A DNA stretch of 27,012 nucleotides from Candidatus Omnitrophota bacterium (lineage in GTDB: Bacteria > Omnitrophota > Gorgyraeia > B26-G9), in contig JAKLQT010000228.1 of assembly GCA_022013205.1 (NCBI GenBank), positions 1-27,012 of the forward strand, in the 5' to 3' direction. Positions 14,136 through 22,383 of the stretch are shown piece by piece. The number at the start of each line of letters is the position of its first letter. Positions within the stretch are counted from its first letter, which is position 1. The notes beneath the pieces are model-generated. The model was given only the letters and a program-made list of their open reading frames with translations. It searched no databases and was not told where the DNA came from. Made by a program: the position numbers and the translations under genes.

Positions 14136-15191
14136 CTATAACAGAAACTTTCCGCTTAGCCATCGTGCCGCGTCTTTGGCATGATAAGTAATGATCAAAT
14201 CAGCTCCGGCCCTTTTTATACATGTTAATATTTCAAGGGTAACTGACTTTTCATCTATATACTCAAGTGACGCTGCCGCCTTAACCATGGAAAATTCACC
14301 GCTTACATTATAAGCAGCCACGGGAATTTGGTATTTCTGCTTTGCCCGAGCGATTATATCCAGATAAGCAAGCGCCGGCTTTACCATAACAATATCCGCT
14401 CCCTCCTGAATATCAAACTCTATTTCCCGCAATGCCTCGGCTGTATTGCCGGGATTGATCTGGTATGTTTTTCGGTCTCCTGTACCAGGGCCGGAATCGG
14501 CGATATCACGAAACGGGCTGTAAAAACTCGAAGCAAATTTCGCGCTATATGCCATTATCGGGATATGTTTAAAATTGTTTGTATCTAAATTTTTCCGGAT
14601 CGCGGAAACCTGCCCGTCCATCATAGAGCTTGGCGCGACTATGTCTGCTCCTGCTTCGGAGTGCGACAAGGCCATTTTGCCAAGCAATTCACATGTCGCG
14701 TCATTATAGACAACAGCCTCTCCCGCGCTGGGTGAAGCCTCCATCGCGTTTTCCTCTTCCGGAGTTTCCTGTACCGGAGCGATTTTATTTTTCACTATGC
14801 CGCAATGCCCGGAAGCTGTATAGGCGCAAAGGCACACATCCGTTGCGATCAGCAAATTATAATGCTTTTCTTTGAGTGCTCTTATTGCTGTTTGTACAAT
14901 CCCGCCTTTAGCATAGGCAGACGTAGCCCTCTCATCCTTTTTCTCAGGGATCCCAAAAAGCATAATCGCCGGAATATTCAAGCTCTCGACTTCCTTAGCC
15001 TCTTTCAGCAAATTATCCACAGACAGCCTGAAAACCCCGGGCATTGATTTTACGGGTTCTTTTATATTTTTGCCATCAACCACAAAAACAGGATAGATAA
15101 ATGACCTGGCACTTAAATCCGTCTCCTTAACCATTTCCCGCAAAAGATGGTTTTTGCGTAATCTTCTTAATCTCGAAACTGGATAATACAT
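14136..15191 (-). CDS. hemB: Porphobilinogen synthase (ALA dehydratase)
   Basis: Condenses two 5-aminolevulinates to porphobilinogen. The two active-site lysines are K218 (in YSAKFASSFY) and K271 (in MVKPALAYLD). Zinc-type cysteines are C120, C122 and C130 (DVCLCAYTASGHC). At 351 residues it is about 20-25 longer than usual, because an extra segment (about 134-157, Glu/Pro/Ala-rich) lies between C130-G and the conserved YNDAT. The ATG at 15191 has AAGGAGGG (15198-15205). It heads the heme run hemB-ahbD-ahbA-ahbB. A 13-bp perfect palindrome lies in the leader, and a TATAAT on the - strand at 15291-15296 is a possible -10. Confidence 0.96.
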   Translation of the reverse strand: MYYPVSRLRRLRKNHLLREMVKETDLSARSFIYPVFVVDGKNIKEPVKSMPGVFRLSVDNLLKEAKEVESLNIPAIMLFGIPEKKDERATSAYAKGGIVQTAIRALKEKHYNLLIATDVCLCAYTASGHCGIVKNKIAPVQETPEEENAMEASPSAGEAVVYNDATCELLGKMALSHSEAGADIVAPSSMMDGQVSAIRKNLDTNNFKHIPIMAYSAKFASSFYSPFRDIADSGPGTGDRKTYQINPGNTAEALREIEFDIQEGADIVMVKPALAYLDIIARAKQKYQIPVAAYNVSGEFSMVKAAASLEYIDEKSVTLEILTCIKRAGADLIITYHAKDAARWLSGKFLL

Positions 15192-15210
15192 ATGATTCCC
15201 TCCTTAATGA

Positions 15211-15243
15211 GCAGCTAATTTACACTTTTTGTAAATTAGCTGC
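15211..15243. repeat. 13-bp perfect inverted repeat in hemB leader
   Basis: GCAGCTAATTTAC (15211-15223), 7-nt loop, GTAAATTAGCTGC (15231-15243). It lies five bases upstream of the hemB Shine-Dalgarno region and would form a strong hairpin in a hemB mRNA. It may be an operator or an mRNA structure; read toward trkH it follows no gene end closely enough to be its terminator. Confidence 0.65.
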
Positions 15244-15269
15244 GTTAGCTTGCCTGCGAATTAATCCTC

Positions 15270-15284
15270 GCCATATTTTATGGC
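15270..15284. repeat. Small inverted repeat between trkH and hemB
   Basis: GCCATA-TTT-TATGGC, flanked by two direct copies of GCGAATTA (around 15257 and 15288). It lies between the trkH end and the possible hemB -10; its role is unknown. Confidence 0.45.
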
Positions 15285-15312
15285 AGGCGAATTATACCCA
15301 TCTTATTAATTG

Positions 15313-15356
15313 TTATCTGCGATCAACTTGTATCTGTTAATCCGCGGTTATCTGTG
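15313..15356. repeat. ATCTGCG-type dispersed repeat at trkH end
   Basis: Contains TTATCTGCG, TATCTGTTAATCCGCGG and TTATCTGTG, related to the units at 12000-12029 and to the inverted copies at 11786-11842. It ends two bases before the trkH stop (15359-15361). Confidence 0.5.
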
Positions 15357-15358
15357 TA

Positions 15359-17056
15359 TCAGCCGACCATAATTTTTTCCTGAGCATAGGTATAATTTAT
15401 TTTTCTTTTATACCCTGAAAACGCCAGAACAATTGTTAAAGGCCCCAGCCTTCCCAAAAACATTAAGCAGGTTATCAGTAATTTACCGGCATTATGAAAT
15501 TGTGCCGTAATGCCTGTAGAAAGCCCTACAGTGCCGAACGCGGATACAACCTCAAAGAGCAAGTCCCTGAAAGGCAGCGATTCAAAAATAGATAACAGAT
15601 ACATAAACATAATAACAAACCCTAAGGATAATATAAATATCGCTATTGCCTTGCCGACAATCTGTTCCGGGATTTTTCTCTTAAAGGCATTTATATCGTC
15701 TTTGTTCTGTAAGCTGCTGCTGAATGATTTCAGCAGCACCCAAAAAGTCGTGGTTTTGATACCCCCTCCTGTTGAACCGGAAGAGGCCCCGATAAACATC
15801 AAGATAATAATGCTGAAGATGCTCGCGTTAGTCATGCCGGCAATATCAACGCTGTTAAATCCCGCTGTTCTGGCTGACGCGGACTGGAAAAAGCTTATTA
15901 AAATTTTGTCCTTCAAAGCCATGCCGGTAAAGTTAGCATTATTTTCCGCGAAAAATATACAGATTGTACCGGCAACAAGTAAAAAGGCGGTCATGGATAA
16001 AGCAAGTTTAGTATGTAATCTTAAGCCTAAGCTTTTAGGCCGTACGCCTAAAACAAACATATCCCAGATATCCTTCACAACAATAAATCCCAAACCGCCG
16101 AAAATAATCAATAGAGCAATAGTCAGGTTAATAACCCTGTCGTTCGCGTAGCGCATAAGGCTGTCCGGAAATAATGAAAATCCGGCGTTACAAAAAGCGG
16201 AAACAGAATGGAACAAAGATATATATGCCCTTTGCCAGGGGTCGCTGATATAGGGCGTAAACCCGGCAAAAAGAAAAACAACTCCCAAAACTTCTATGCA
16301 TATAGTCATCTTTGCGATGAACGTGATCAAGCCCCTGATTCCCGCGATACTGTCCTGATCAAGCACATCCTGCATGGCAATAGCTTCTTTATTAGACATA
16401 TGTTTTCCCGCGGCCAGAAATAAGGTTACGGAAAAAGTCATTATCCCTAATGCCCCGACCTGGATAAGCAGCAAGATAACAAGCTGCCCGAAAATCGAAA
16501 AGAAGCTGCTTGTATCCTGTACGATCAGGCCAGTAACACATGTTGCCGATGTAGCCGTAAACAAGGCGTCGACAAAATTTAAGCCCTGGCCGCTTTGTGT
16601 CGCAATAGGAAGAGTAAGTAAAAACGTCCCTACTAAGATCGTCATCAAAAATGTCACGATCAAAAGCTGTGCCGGTTTTATGCCAAGTAAGCTGATCAAC
16701 CGTTCTGACACCTTTGTCCGGGATAAAAATCTGAGCAGCCTTATCGCCTCTCTTAAAACAATCGCGAGGCCCGCGCTGTGCACGCCTTGAAATATCTGGA
16801 TAATGGGTAGAATAACAATCAGGTCTATCCAATATTCCTTGAGATGCCCTTTTTTAAACGGATTAGCTATAAAACGCGCTAAAACACATATACAGAATAC
16901 AGCGAAAACAACAATATCGACAATATCCAGCACAGAGGTATCCAGTGTTTTAATAATAGGCATCATTCCCCACTGCGCAAGCAAAACAACAAACGATACG
17001 GCAGCGGCAATTATGATACTGGCATCTAAAAACTTATTGACTGTGTTTGTTTTCAC
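15359..17056 (-). CDS. TrkH/KtrB-type potassium transporter with N-terminal extension
   Basis: Membrane K+ (or Na+) uptake subunit. Four pore-loop motifs are visible: TCVTGL (172-177), FCNAGFS (288-294), TAGFN (397-401) and GTVGLS (508-513). GASSGSTGGGIKTT (423-436) and GRLGPLT (535-541) are also typical. The TrkH core starts near residue 125. Before it lie about 120 extra residues with three or four hydrophobic segments and a helix bearing R102, R106, R109 and R113, reminiscent of a voltage-sensor S4. Start GTG 17056 with AAAGGG upstream. No cytosolic TrkA/KtrA partner is encoded nearby. It follows yggT by 36 nt. Confidence 0.9.
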   Translation of the reverse strand: MKTNTVNKFLDASIIIAAAVSFVVLLAQWGMMPIIKTLDTSVLDIVDIVVFAVFCICVLARFIANPFKKGHLKEYWIDLIVILPIIQIFQGVHSAGLAIVLREAIRLLRFLSRTKVSERLISLLGIKPAQLLIVTFLMTILVGTFLLTLPIATQSGQGLNFVDALFTATSATCVTGLIVQDTSSFFSIFGQLVILLLIQVGALGIMTFSVTLFLAAGKHMSNKEAIAMQDVLDQDSIAGIRGLITFIAKMTICIEVLGVVFLFAGFTPYISDPWQRAYISLFHSVSAFCNAGFSLFPDSLMRYANDRVINLTIALLIIFGGLGFIVVKDIWDMFVLGVRPKSLGLRLHTKLALSMTAFLLVAGTICIFFAENNANFTGMALKDKILISFFQSASARTAGFNSVDIAGMTNASIFSIIILMFIGASSGSTGGGIKTTTFWVLLKSFSSSLQNKDDINAFKRKIPEQIVGKAIAIFILSLGFVIMFMYLLSIFESLPFRDLLFEVVSAFGTVGLSTGITAQFHNAGKLLITCLMFLGRLGPLTIVLAFSGYKRKINYTYAQEKIMVG

Positions 17057-17092
17057 GCTTTTTCCCTTTCTTAAGGCGGTAAAAACGGCTTA

Positions 17093-17398
17093 TTATTTAA
17101 GCATATAAGCGATATGGAACAAAACTCCCACCAGAGACCTTTGCAAAAATACAATAATAAAAAAAGCCGCCAGAGGAGACAGGTCTATTCTAATCTGCAT
17201 GGTTAAAGGCATCAATAAATGACGCAGCGGTTCAAGCACCGGATCCGTTGCCTTGTGTAGAAATTTAACAATCGGGTTATAAGGGGCCGGACTGACCCAG
17301 CTGATAAGCGCCCGGATTAAAATCAACCAGTACATTATGGTCAATACCAGGCCCAAAACAATCGCAAAACCCTCGATAATATACGCGAGAATAAACAT
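17093..17398 (-). CDS. YggT family integral membrane protein
   Basis: 101 residues with two hydrophobic regions (about 5-33 and 70-97). Between them is the YGGT signature (RALISWVSPAPYNPIV ... TDPVLEPLRHLLMP). The family is found in many bacteria and plastids and is linked to membrane or division-associated roles; no reaction is known. ATG at 17398 has AGGAG just upstream. It is the first gene after the GxxExxY cassette-like region and precedes trkH. Confidence 0.88.
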   Translation of the reverse strand: MFILAYIIEGFAIVLGLVLTIMYWLILIRALISWVSPAPYNPIVKFLHKATDPVLEPLRHLLMPLTMQIRIDLSPLAAFFIIVFLQRSLVGVLFHIAYMLK

Positions 17399-17418
17399 TT
17401 TCGGCTCCTGTAAGTTTC

Positions 17419-17975
17419 AAGTGGGTAAATAATGTTTGTTTAATAAATTAAATCGGGCCGCAACGCAGCGTTATAATTTTTTTTATGCTCACACAGAGAC
17501 ACAAAGAACACTAAGTTTTTTTATTCGACTCTTCCATTTATAATTCTTGATATCCCATCTTTCATCAATGCTTCACCGAAATTCAACAAATATCCTAATT
17601 TGCATCCAGTCAATTTTAGATACGTTAGTATTTGTTTTTTGTGGGCTTTACTAACAGTTTCTATTGATTTTAACTCCAAAATCACCTTGTTTTCAACAAC
17701 AATATCTGCTCTAAATCCCTCGTCAAATTTTATGCCCTGATATTCTATTGCTATCAGTACTTGGCGTTCCACGAATAAACCACACTTTTTTAGTTCATGA
17801 ACAAAGATTACTTCATAAACACTTTCAAGAAGCCCCGGCCCAAGTTCTCTGTGTACAGCAATTGCCCTATCAATGATAATCTTACCAATTTCATTTTCCG
17901 TCATTATTCTTTGTGGCCCTGTGTCTTTGTGTGATTATTTGTTTTATCCCTTCATTTATATTAGTTTACCCACTT
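17419..17975. mobile_element. Possible GxxExxY cassette bounded by nested inverted repeats
   Basis: The outer 11-bp perfect arms AAGTGGGTAAA (17419-17429) and TTTACCCACTT (17965-17975) enclose inner imperfect arms. TCACACAGAGACACAAAGAA lies at 17489-17508, and its near reverse complement at 17907-17934 has one mismatch and a short insertion. Both pairs flank the single GxxExxY gene. They sit between yggT and pyrG, genes with no functional link to it. No transposase is present and no target-site duplication was identified, so mobility is inference. Confidence 0.35.
17521..17904 (-). CDS. GxxExxY protein (PD-(D/E)XK nuclease fold)
   Basis: 127 residues. The name-giving motif is seen as GLLESVYE (24-31). 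The nuclease-like core follows, with FRADIVVENKVILELKS, an Asp followed by an E-x-K. The family is widespread in environmental bacteria and archaea, often as isolated genes; its biological role is not established. ATG at 17904 has no Shine-Dalgarno. It sits alone between two pairs of inverted repeats inside a nucleotide/membrane gene run, which suggests it arrived by transfer. Confidence 0.87.
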   Translation of the reverse strand: MTENEIGKIIIDRAIAVHRELGPGLLESVYEVIFVHELKKCGLFVERQVLIAIEYQGIKFDEGFRADIVVENKVILELKSIETVSKAHKKQILTYLKLTGCKLGYLLNFGEALMKDGISRIINGRVE

Positions 17976-17997
17976 AAAAATCAAAAGAACCTAAAAT

Positions 17998-19611
17998 TTA
18001 TGGCTTTGGCGTTTGAATTTTTAATGCGCTCCTGATAAATTCTCTAAATAACGCATGGGCTTTATCGGGTTTGGATTTGAATTCGGGATGGAATTGACAG
18101 GCTACAAACCATGGGTGATTTTCCAGCTCAATTATTTCTACTAAATTTTGATCAGGGTTAATGCCGGAAAAAATAACTCCCTTATTTTGTACAATCTCTC
18201 TATATTTATTATTAAACTCATATCTATGCCTATGCCGTTCCGCAATCCGTGTTTTTTTATATGCTTTATAACTATTAGTTCCTTTAGATAAAACGCAGTT
18301 ATATTTACCCAGGCGCATAGTTGCACCCATTTCCTTGATTTTCTTTTGTTCTTCCAATAAGCTAATCACAGGGTATTTAGTTTTTTTATTAAACTCTGTA
18401 GAGTGGGCTTCTTTTAACCCGCAAACATTTCTCGCGAATTCGATTGCTGCCATTTGCATCCCCAGGCAGATACCCAAGAACGGAATTTTATTTTCTCTCG
18501 CATACCTAACTGCCTTAATTTTTCCTTCAATCCCCCTATTGCCAAACCCGCCGGGGATAAGAATTCCCTGCGAATCTTTCAGGAGTTTCTCGGCCGCGGA
18601 TTTTTCAATATCTTCCGAATCAATTTTATTAATAATTACCTCTGCGTCGTTTGCTATGCCTCCGTGAACCAGTGCCTCATATATTGACTTATACGCATCC
18701 TGTAAAGTGATATATTTACCTACAACCGATATGTTCACTCCCTTAGCCGGCTCTTTCAATCTTTTTATTACTATTTTACTCCATTCACTTAAGTCTCTTT
18801 CTTCGCATTTTATATTTAATTTACGCAGGATAAGATCATCTAAAAAGCTTTTCTTAAATTCAACAGGCACTTCATAAATATGTTTAACATCATGCGCAGG
18901 AATCACTGCTTCCTTATCAACATTGCAAAAGAGCGCAATTTTGTCCCGAGCCCCTTTAGAAAGAGCTTTTTCCGTACGGCATAACAAAATATCCGGGATT
19001 ATTCCTATTTCACGTAATGTCCCAACACTGTGCTGGGTGGGCTTGGTCTTTATCTCATCGGCAGATTTAAGATATGGAATTAGTGTTACATGTATATTCA
19101 ATGCATAACTTGCCCCAACTTCCTGGCGCAGCTGCCTGATCGCTTCTAAAAATGGAAGGCTTTCAATATCACCAACTGTACCTCCGATTTCGACAATAAC
19201 TATATCAACATTTCTTTCGCGGGTGACTTTTTTAATTCGATGCTTAATCTCATCTGTAATATGAGGAATTATTTGAACAGTTTTACCTAAATAATCTCCT
19301 CTTCTTTCTCGGGAAATTACAGAATAATAGATCTTTCCGGTAGTTATATTATTATCTTTTGTGAGTTTGGCATTGGTAAAACGTTCATAATGCCCTAAAT
19401 CTAAATCTGTCTCAGCCCCATCATCGGTAACATATACCTCCCCATGCTGAAAAGGATTCATCGTGCCGGGATCAACATTTATGTAAGGGTCGCATTTTAT
19501 TAGAGTAACCTTAAGGCCGCGCGTTTCCAGTAACTTACCAATACTTGCTGAGGCAATGCCTTTACCAAGACTTGACACAACACCACCCGTAATAAAAATA
19601 TACTTTGACAT
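17998..19611 (-). CDS. pyrG: CTP synthase
   Basis: Aminates UTP to CTP with ATP and glutamine. The N-terminal synthetase domain begins FITGGVVSSLGKGIASAS (P-loop) with KCDPYINVDPGTM and EIGGTVGDIE. The C-terminal class I glutamine amidotransferase has C382 (in GICLGMQ) and H508/E510 (in FHPE). 537 residues, full length. The Shine-Dalgarno GAGGAG lies inside the end of purF, 1 nt away, implying coupling. It is the last gene of the carA-carB-purF-pyrG nucleotide run; the GxxExxY region follows. Confidence 0.97.
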   Translation of the reverse strand: MSKYIFITGGVVSSLGKGIASASIGKLLETRGLKVTLIKCDPYINVDPGTMNPFQHGEVYVTDDGAETDLDLGHYERFTNAKLTKDNNITTGKIYYSVISRERRGDYLGKTVQIIPHITDEIKHRIKKVTRERNVDIVIVEIGGTVGDIESLPFLEAIRQLRQEVGASYALNIHVTLIPYLKSADEIKTKPTQHSVGTLREIGIIPDILLCRTEKALSKGARDKIALFCNVDKEAVIPAHDVKHIYEVPVEFKKSFLDDLILRKLNIKCEERDLSEWSKIVIKRLKEPAKGVNISVVGKYITLQDAYKSIYEALVHGGIANDAEVIINKIDSEDIEKSAAEKLLKDSQGILIPGGFGNRGIEGKIKAVRYARENKIPFLGICLGMQMAAIEFARNVCGLKEAHSTEFNKKTKYPVISLLEEQKKIKEMGATMRLGKYNCVLSKGTNSYKAYKKTRIAERHRHRYEFNNKYREIVQNKGVIFSGINPDQNLVEIIELENHPWFVACQFHPEFKSKPDKAHALFREFIRSALKIQTPKP

Positions 19612-19612
19612 T

Positions 19613-20986
19613 TTAGCGCTCCTCTAATATATTCTTGCCTAATTTTTTGGATAATTTTGTCGGGTATTTACCGGTAAAACAAGCGGTGCAAAATTCCTCT
19701 GCCGCTAGCGGCATAGACTTAAGCATTCCCTCAAGGCTTAGATATTCCAGGCTGTCTACCCCCAGAAAATCTCTGATCCAATTTATGGAATGTTTTGAGG
19801 CAATCAACTCCTTTTTAGAAGGGAAATCTATGCCGTAGAAACAAGGGTAGCGCAGGGGTGGACAGCTTATCCGCATATGAATTTCTTTAGCGCCTGCTTC
19901 CCGCAAACTTTTAACACGAGCCTTGCTTGTTGTACCACGCACAATAGAATCCTCTACGACCACCACTCTTTTACCTTTTAATACATCCTTAATCGGATTT
20001 AATTTTACTTTCACTTTAAAATCTCTGATAAACTGTGAAGGCTGGATAAAAGTTCTCCCCACATAATGATTTCTGATAATTCCCATCTCAAAAGGTATGC
20101 CGCTTTCTTCCGCATAACCAATTGACGCATACACTCCGGAATCAGGCACCGGAGTGACTAAATCACTGTCAACGGGATGTTCTTTTGCCAGTTCTACTCC
20201 AAGTTTACGCCGGGCCTGGTATGCGTTCTTTCCAAAAATATTGCTGTCTGGACGAGAAAAATATATATATTCAAAAATGCAAAACGCATGTTTATTTTTT
20301 TTAGGTAGTTTTGTCGATTCAATCTTATCTTTATTAATAAATATAATCTCACCCGGCTCTATATCTCTGACATATTCAGCCTGGATTAAGTCAAGTGCAC
20401 ACGTCTCACTGGCTAGAACAAAGGCCCCATCAAGTTTACCTAAGCACAAAGGCCGCCATCCGTAAGGGTCTCTTGCCCCAATTAATAAATCATCAACCAT
20501 CAAGGCCAAAGAATATGCCCCTTCTAAATGGGCAAGAGTCCAAACAACACTTTCTTCAACGCTTTTTTTCTCGGGGCTGGCTAAAAGATGCGCAATAATT
20601 TCAGAGTCCATGGTGCTCTGAAAAATTGAGCCTTTTTTTTCCAGATTACTTTTTAATTTAAAAACATTAGTCAGGTTCCCATTATGGGCAATCGCTATAG
20701 ATCTTTTTCTATGTTTGACAAAAAAGGGCTGAATATTTTTGACGCTGCTTGATCCGGTGGTTGAGTAGCGGTTATGCGCGATAGCTAAATCACCACGTAA
20801 TTGTTTAAGCTGGTTTTCGTTAAAAATATCATTCACCAGCCCCATGCCTTTATGATATATTAAGTTCTTGCCGTTACGCACAACAATGCCGGCACTTTCT
20901 TCACCGCGATGCTGAAGCGCATAAAGGCCCAGATAAGCTAATTTTGCCGCGTCCTTATGATTTGAAATTCCAAATATTCCGCACAT
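19613..20986 (-). CDS. purF: Amidophosphoribosyltransferase
   Basis: First committed step of purine synthesis: PRPP plus glutamine gives phosphoribosylamine. Cys2 (MCGIFGI) is the glutaminase nucleophile, with no propeptide beyond Met. The PRPP loop is VVVVEDSIVRGTTS (341-354). C236, C382, C433 and C436 line up with the four cysteines that hold the [4Fe-4S] cluster in the Bacillus-type enzyme, so an oxygen-sensitive cluster is expected. 457 residues. It starts 5 nt after carB and ends 1 nt before pyrG. Confidence 0.96.
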   Translation of the reverse strand: MCGIFGISNHKDAAKLAYLGLYALQHRGEESAGIVVRNGKNLIYHKGMGLVNDIFNENQLKQLRGDLAIAHNRYSTTGSSSVKNIQPFFVKHRKRSIAIAHNGNLTNVFKLKSNLEKKGSIFQSTMDSEIIAHLLASPEKKSVEESVVWTLAHLEGAYSLALMVDDLLIGARDPYGWRPLCLGKLDGAFVLASETCALDLIQAEYVRDIEPGEIIFINKDKIESTKLPKKNKHAFCIFEYIYFSRPDSNIFGKNAYQARRKLGVELAKEHPVDSDLVTPVPDSGVYASIGYAEESGIPFEMGIIRNHYVGRTFIQPSQFIRDFKVKVKLNPIKDVLKGKRVVVVEDSIVRGTTSKARVKSLREAGAKEIHMRISCPPLRYPCFYGIDFPSKKELIASKHSINWIRDFLGVDSLEYLSLEGMLKSMPLAAEEFCTACFTGKYPTKLSKKLGKNILEER

Positions 20987-20991
20987 ATTTT

Positions 20992-22350
20992 TTATCCTAT
21001 ATATTGTTGAATGGGTTTAACCTGCAAATCTTTTTTTATAATCGATTCGATCCCGTTGACCGCTGCCTGCGCGCCTTGAATTGTAGTAATACAAGTAATC
21101 CCGTGCATCATGGCAAGGTTTCTAATCGGTTTCATGTCCGACTGCCCCCTATGTCCAGAAGGGGTGTTGATAATTAAATTCAATTGCCCCTTTTTGATTA
21201 AATCCAATATTTGGTTATCGCCTTCGCTGATTTTTCCCACTTTTTTCGCATTAATATTATTAGAAAACAAGGCCTTACAGGTACCCTTGGTCGCAATAAT
21301 TTCAAAATTCATATCAAAAAGCTTTTTAGCAATAAAAACAATGTTTCTTTTATCAGTATTTTTTACGCTTATAAATACTTTCCCTTTCAAAGGAAGTTTT
21401 TGTCCTGCCGCTAACTGAGCTTTATAAAACGCCTGGGCAAAAGTATCATCAATCCCCATTACTTCCCCGGTAGATTTCATCTCCGGCCCGAGAAGAATAT
21501 CAACCCCGGAAAATCTGGAAAAAGGCAGGACAGATTCTTTAACACAACAGTAGTTTATCTCTTTCTCTTGCGTAAAGCCGATGTCCGCTAATTTCCTGCC
21601 TGTCATAACCTGCGCAGCGATTTTAGCTAGAGGCACTCCTGTCGCCTTGCTGATAAACGGTACTGTCCTTGAGGCGCGGGGATTAACCTCCAGGACAAAA
21701 ACATCGTCACCTTTTATTGCAAATTGAATATTTATTAATCCGATTACTTTAAGTTCTTTTGCCAATACAAAGGTATGTCTTCTGATTATATCAATAATCT
21801 TATCATCCAGCGTATGCGGCGGTAAAACACATGCTGAATCGCCGGAATGAACCCCTGCTTCTTCAATATGCTCCATTATTCCGCCAATAACCGTATTTTT
21901 GCCATCGGAGATTGCATCCACATCAACTTCTACGGCATCTTCTAAAAACCGATCAATCAAAATCGGTTTATACTCTGAGGCTTCCTGCGCCTCTTTAATA
22001 AATTTTCTTAAAGATTTATCGTTATAAACTAATTTCATCGCCCTTCCGCCTAAAACATAAGAAGGCCGCACCAGCACAGGATAGCCGATTATTTTAGCGA
22101 TTTTAAAAGCATCCTCTTTTGATACTGCTGAGCCGTTATCCGGTTGATTTATCTTTAATTTTCGCAGAATTTTCGCAAATTTATCTCTGTTTTCCGCCAA
22201 CTCAACTGATTCCACACTTGTCCCGATAATCGGAGCCCCGGCCTTAGCCAATTGATGGGCGAGATTAAGCGGTGTTTGGCCTCCGAGTTGTACAATTACA
22301 CCATGAGGTTTTTCTCTATCGATAATATTCATTACATGCTCAAAGGTCAA
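20992..22350 (-). CDS. carB: Carbamoyl phosphate synthase large chain, C-terminal part after in-frame stop
   Basis: The distal part of carB, in the same frame as the proximal part and separated from it by one TAG and ten sense codons (DTSDKLYFEP). The ORF opens at a TTG that corresponds to the Leu in EPLTFEHV of normal CarB, with no Shine-Dalgarno, so it is unlikely to be a true start. The second ATP-grasp domain (RPSYVLGGRAM, NPRASRTVPFISKATG) and the MGS-like allosteric domain near the C-terminus (TKGTCKAL, NTPSGHRGQSD) are intact. No further stop or frameshift is seen. Joined with the proximal part it gives about 1087 codons, normal for CarB. Confidence 0.85.
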   Translation of the reverse strand: MTFEHVMNIIDREKPHGVIVQLGGQTPLNLAHQLAKAGAPIIGTSVESVELAENRDKFAKILRKLKINQPDNGSAVSKEDAFKIAKIIGYPVLVRPSYVLGGRAMKLVYNDKSLRKFIKEAQEASEYKPILIDRFLEDAVEVDVDAISDGKNTVIGGIMEHIEEAGVHSGDSACVLPPHTLDDKIIDIIRRHTFVLAKELKVIGLINIQFAIKGDDVFVLEVNPRASRTVPFISKATGVPLAKIAAQVMTGRKLADIGFTQEKEINYCCVKESVLPFSRFSGVDILLGPEMKSTGEVMGIDDTFAQAFYKAQLAAGQKLPLKGKVFISVKNTDKRNIVFIAKKLFDMNFEIIATKGTCKALFSNNINAKKVGKISEGDNQILDLIKKGQLNLIINTPSGHRGQSDMKPIRNLAMMHGITCITTIQGAQAAVNGIESIIKKDLQVKPIQQYIG

Positions 22351-22380
22351 CGGTTCAAAATATAATTTATCAGATGTATC

Positions 22381-22383
22381 CTA
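22381..22383 (-). other. carB: In-frame TAG replacing a conserved Tyr codon in carB
   Basis: On the - strand the codons read NPETVSTD-TAG-DTSDKLYFEP. Other CarB proteins, for example from E. coli, have Tyr at this place (STDYDTSDRLYFEP), and TAT or TAC to TAG is one base change. Eight other genes in this window end in TAG (gatA, ctpA, tsaD, the tiny ORF, tatC, ahbA, ahbB, hemB), so TAG is a normal stop here. Confidence 0.85.

Noticed and set aside
22381..22383. Genome-wide reassignment of TAG as the cause of the carB stop
   Set aside because: Eight other genes in the window end at TAG in the expected place, so TAG functions as a stop here.
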